The position numbers and the translations under genes are program-made. A stretch of DNA of 23,168 nucleotides from Rhizobiales bacterium CCH3-A5. GTDB lineage: Bacteria > Pseudomonadota > Alphaproteobacteria > Rhizobiales > Beijerinckiaceae. Each line of letters opens with the position of its first letter. Within the stretch, counting starts at the first letter, position 1. Of the stretch, positions 21,343 through 23,168 are shown in pieces. The stretch covers positions 1 to 23,168 of the forward strand of contig LSIB01000128.1 in assembly GCA_001556025.1 (NCBI GenBank), given 5' to 3'. The notes under the pieces were generated by a model. It made no database searches. It had not been told where the DNA came from and saw only the letters and a list, made by a program, of their open reading frames with translations.

Positions 21343-23168
21343 TCAATGCGCCGCCGCCGGCACCGCCGGCGCGCCCTCCCAGCGCGTGTTCGCCGGCAGG
21401 TTCTCGCCCTTCATGATAACGGTGAGCAGGCCGATCTGGGCGTGATCCCCGACATGGGTGTCATAGAGCACGGTCGCCGCCGCTCCGACGCAGACGCCCT
21501 TCCCCAGCTTGACCCGCCCGACCTTCATCACCCGGTCCTCGTAGAGATGCGTCTGCAGCGCCGAATGAGCGTTGATCTGGCAGTAATCACCGACGGTGAC
21601 GCAGTCGAACTCGGTGATGTCGGTCATGTCCATCCACACGCCACGGCCGAACTTCGCCCCGAACAGGCGCAGGAACCAGGGCAGGAACGGCGTGCCGCGC
21701 AGATACTCGAACAGAACCTTGCCGCCGAGGCCGGAATACAGAACCGCCACGGATTCGGTGCGCATCGCCCACCACGACCACATCGGCTTCATCACCGGCC
21801 TGTAGACGCCCATGGCGAGCCATTTGTAGGCGACGCAGATCAGCGCCTGCGTCACCGCGATCAGGATCGCGCAGCCGATGAAGGCGACGACGAGACCGCC
21901 CCAGTCGCCCTCGTTGATTTTCCGCTGCAGCACGAGATCGACCGCCAATGTGCCGAAGGTGATGAACAGCATCGCAGGGAAGGAGGTATGCAGCGCCTCG
22001 AAGCCGGCGCGCGCCAACTGCTTGCGCAGCGAGGGCTGGTAGGTCCAGTTTGCTCCGAGATCGACCTTCTGCCGCGTCGGCAGCTTGATCGGCGGCGAGC
22101 CGAACCAGGTGTCGCCAGGCGACATCAGCGCGTTGGCGGGCGGCTTCGACTTGATGCCGATCAGCACGCGGTCGGGAATGATCGAGCCCGGCGGCACCAC
22201 CGCGTCGTTGCCGACGAAGACCTGGTCGCCGGTGCGGGTCATGTCGAGGCGCATATAGCCCCTCCGCATGTCCTCGTCGCCGAAGACGACCTCGTCGGCG
22301 ATGAAGTTGCCCGCCCCGATGCCGGTGATATCGTAGCGGCCCGAGAGGTTGGTCGAGATCTCGGCGCCCTTGCCGATCCGGGCGCCCATCATGCGATACC
22401 AGGCCCGCATGTAGATCGTCGCAAACAGCGAGGACAGCGTCTCCAGCGTCACCTCCGTCGCGAGCCCCACCGTCCATTTCCGGGCGTAGAATGCCGAGTG
22501 GATCGAGTAGGTGCCGGAGCTGACGCGCGGCAGGATGGCCCAGCGGAAAGCCGCCATCAGGAACACGGTCAGCGTGATCAGACCGATCGCGGTCGGCCAG
22601 GTCAGGATCGGCAGATACCAGAGATAGCTGACCTCCGACCAGGTCGAGATCCAGTCGTCGATCTGATCGAACAGCCAGAAAGCCGGGAAGATCGGCAAAA
22701 GGCTGATCGGCGGCAGCACAAACAGCATCAGGATGTAGAACGCCGTCATCGCCGAGCGGCGGCGCTGGCTGGCCTCGGCGCGCGGCGGCAGCGCGGCAAG
22801 ATCGACCGTGCCGACCTTGCGGCCGGGCGAACCGTCCCAGATCTCGGCCGCACCGACGCTGGAGCCGGGCCGGATCGTCGTCAGGTCGCCGATCTCGACA
22901 TTGTCGCCGACTGAGCAGCCATGGCCGAAGACCACGGATGCTCCCGCCGAGACGTCCTTCCCGATCGTTATCTTTCCGAGGATCAGCTTGTCGCCCAGCG
23001 CCTCGCCATTGGCGAAGGTCGTCTTGGAACCGAAGGATGCGCCGTCGCCGATCTCGATCAGATCGACCGCGCCGGCCTCGTAATCGGACAGGATGACGTC
23101 GCGGCCGACCTTGGCCCCCAGCAGCCGCCAGTAGAACCGCATCACCGGCGTGCCCTGCAGCCATTTGA
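21343..23168 (-). CDS. Pls/PosA-like large membrane protein, C-terminal part (5' end beyond window)
   Basis: At least 607 residues; the frame remains open through the right edge, reading KWLQGTPVMRFYWRLLGAKV at the visible start. It matches the C-terminal half of Pls/PosA-type non-ribosomal peptide synthetase-like proteins, whose missing N-terminus would carry adenylation and carrier domains. Seen here are left-handed beta-helix acyltransferase-like repeats (IEIGDGASFGSK, ITIGKDVSAGASVVFGHG) and hydrophobic segments (FYILMLFVLPPISLLPIF, GLITLTVFLMAAF). A second beta-helix follows, then further membrane segments, a YLRGTPFLPWFLRLFGAKFG duplicate of the opening motif, and a third beta-helix ending at GENLPANTRWEGAPAVP. 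The product is unknown. A GTG/ATG near 23145 is not a likely start, since the motif begins before it. Confidence 0.8.
   Translation of the reverse strand, partial: KWLQGTPVMRFYWRLLGAKVGRDVILSDYEAGAVDLIEIGDGASFGSKTTFANGEALGDKLILGKITIGKDVSAGASVVFGHGCSVGDNVEIGDLTTIRPGSSVGAAEIWDGSPGRKVGTVDLAALPPRAEASQRRRSAMTAFYILMLFVLPPISLLPIFPAFWLFDQIDDWISTWSEVSYLWYLPILTWPTAIGLITLTVFLMAAFRWAILPRVSSGTYSIHSAFYARKWTVGLATEVTLETLSSLFATIYMRAWYRMMGARIGKGAEISTNLSGRYDITGIGAGNFIADEVVFGDEDMRRGYMRLDMTRTGDQVFVGNDAVVPPGSIIPDRVLIGIKSKPPANALMSPGDTWFGSPPIKLPTRQKVDLGANWTYQPSLRKQLARAGFEALHTSFPAMLFITFGTLAVDLVLQRKINEGDWGGLVVAFIGCAILIAVTQALICVAYKWLAMGVYRPVMKPMWSWWAMRTESVAVLYSGLGGKVLFEYLRGTPFLPWFLRLFGAKFGRGVWMDMTDITEFDCVTVGDYCQINAHSALQTHLYEDRVMKVGRVKLGKGVCVGAAATVLYDTHVGDHAQIGLLTVIMKGENLPANTRWEGAPAVPAAAH

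Overview
The window is GC-rich DNA from an alphaproteobacterium, most likely Hyphomicrobiales. Gene content and style recall Bosea and its relatives, but that assignment is inference from memory. Evidence includes BioY with no obvious ECF partners nearby, a RibB with a degenerate GTP cyclohydrolase II-like domain, DUF1499 and Pls-like proteins, and dispersed palindromic repeats typical of this group.

Region 1 (about 1-4870) is accessory DNA, a small defence and mobility block. A CD-NTase (minus) and an HNH-SAVED nuclease of the Cap5 type (plus) are divergently transcribed from a 107-bp gap. They form the signalling and effector halves of a CBASS anti-phage system. The CD-NTase keeps its catalytic core but stops at about 237 residues, well short of its family, so it is truncated or frameshifted at the left edge. 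Next comes a tightly overlapped three-gene cassette, DUF3489, DUF2924 and a large serine recombinase, ending at a strong terminator. The block abuts the 3' end of tRNA-Gln(TTG).

Region 2 (4872-6127) holds tRNA-Gln and tRNA-Pro(CGG), a lower-GC stretch with an unrecognised 119-residue gene whose N-terminus resembles a beta-helix, and a tiny lipoprotein ending at a bidirectional terminator.

Region 3 (6148-19213) is ordinary chromosome. In order it encodes: BioY biotin uptake; an MBL-fold hydrolase; a DUF1499 membrane protein and an AlkK-like acyl-CoA ligase in tandem; a divergent MarR regulator followed by an amidase; a cysteine-cluster protein; a class III aminotransferase; a metallophosphoesterase with a Tat-like signal; an L,D-transpeptidase lipoprotein; a histone-deacetylase-family amidohydrolase; and a RibB with an in-frame N-terminal helix-turn-helix.

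Region 4 (19214-23168) holds chorismate synthase, upstream of and on the same strand as ribB, then an orphan Phd/YefM-type antitoxin. An uncharacterised protein with a uracil-DNA-glycosylase-like motif follows, two bases downstream of the C-terminal part of a large Pls/PosA-like membrane protein that runs off the right edge.

The observations most worth following are the divergent, possibly broken CdnG-Cap5-like CBASS pair sharing one TATA box, the helix-turn-helix-RibB fusion with a strong internal ribosome binding site, and the terminator-like hairpin inside the signal-peptide codons of the metallophosphoesterase. No CRISPR array, rRNA or IS transposase was seen.
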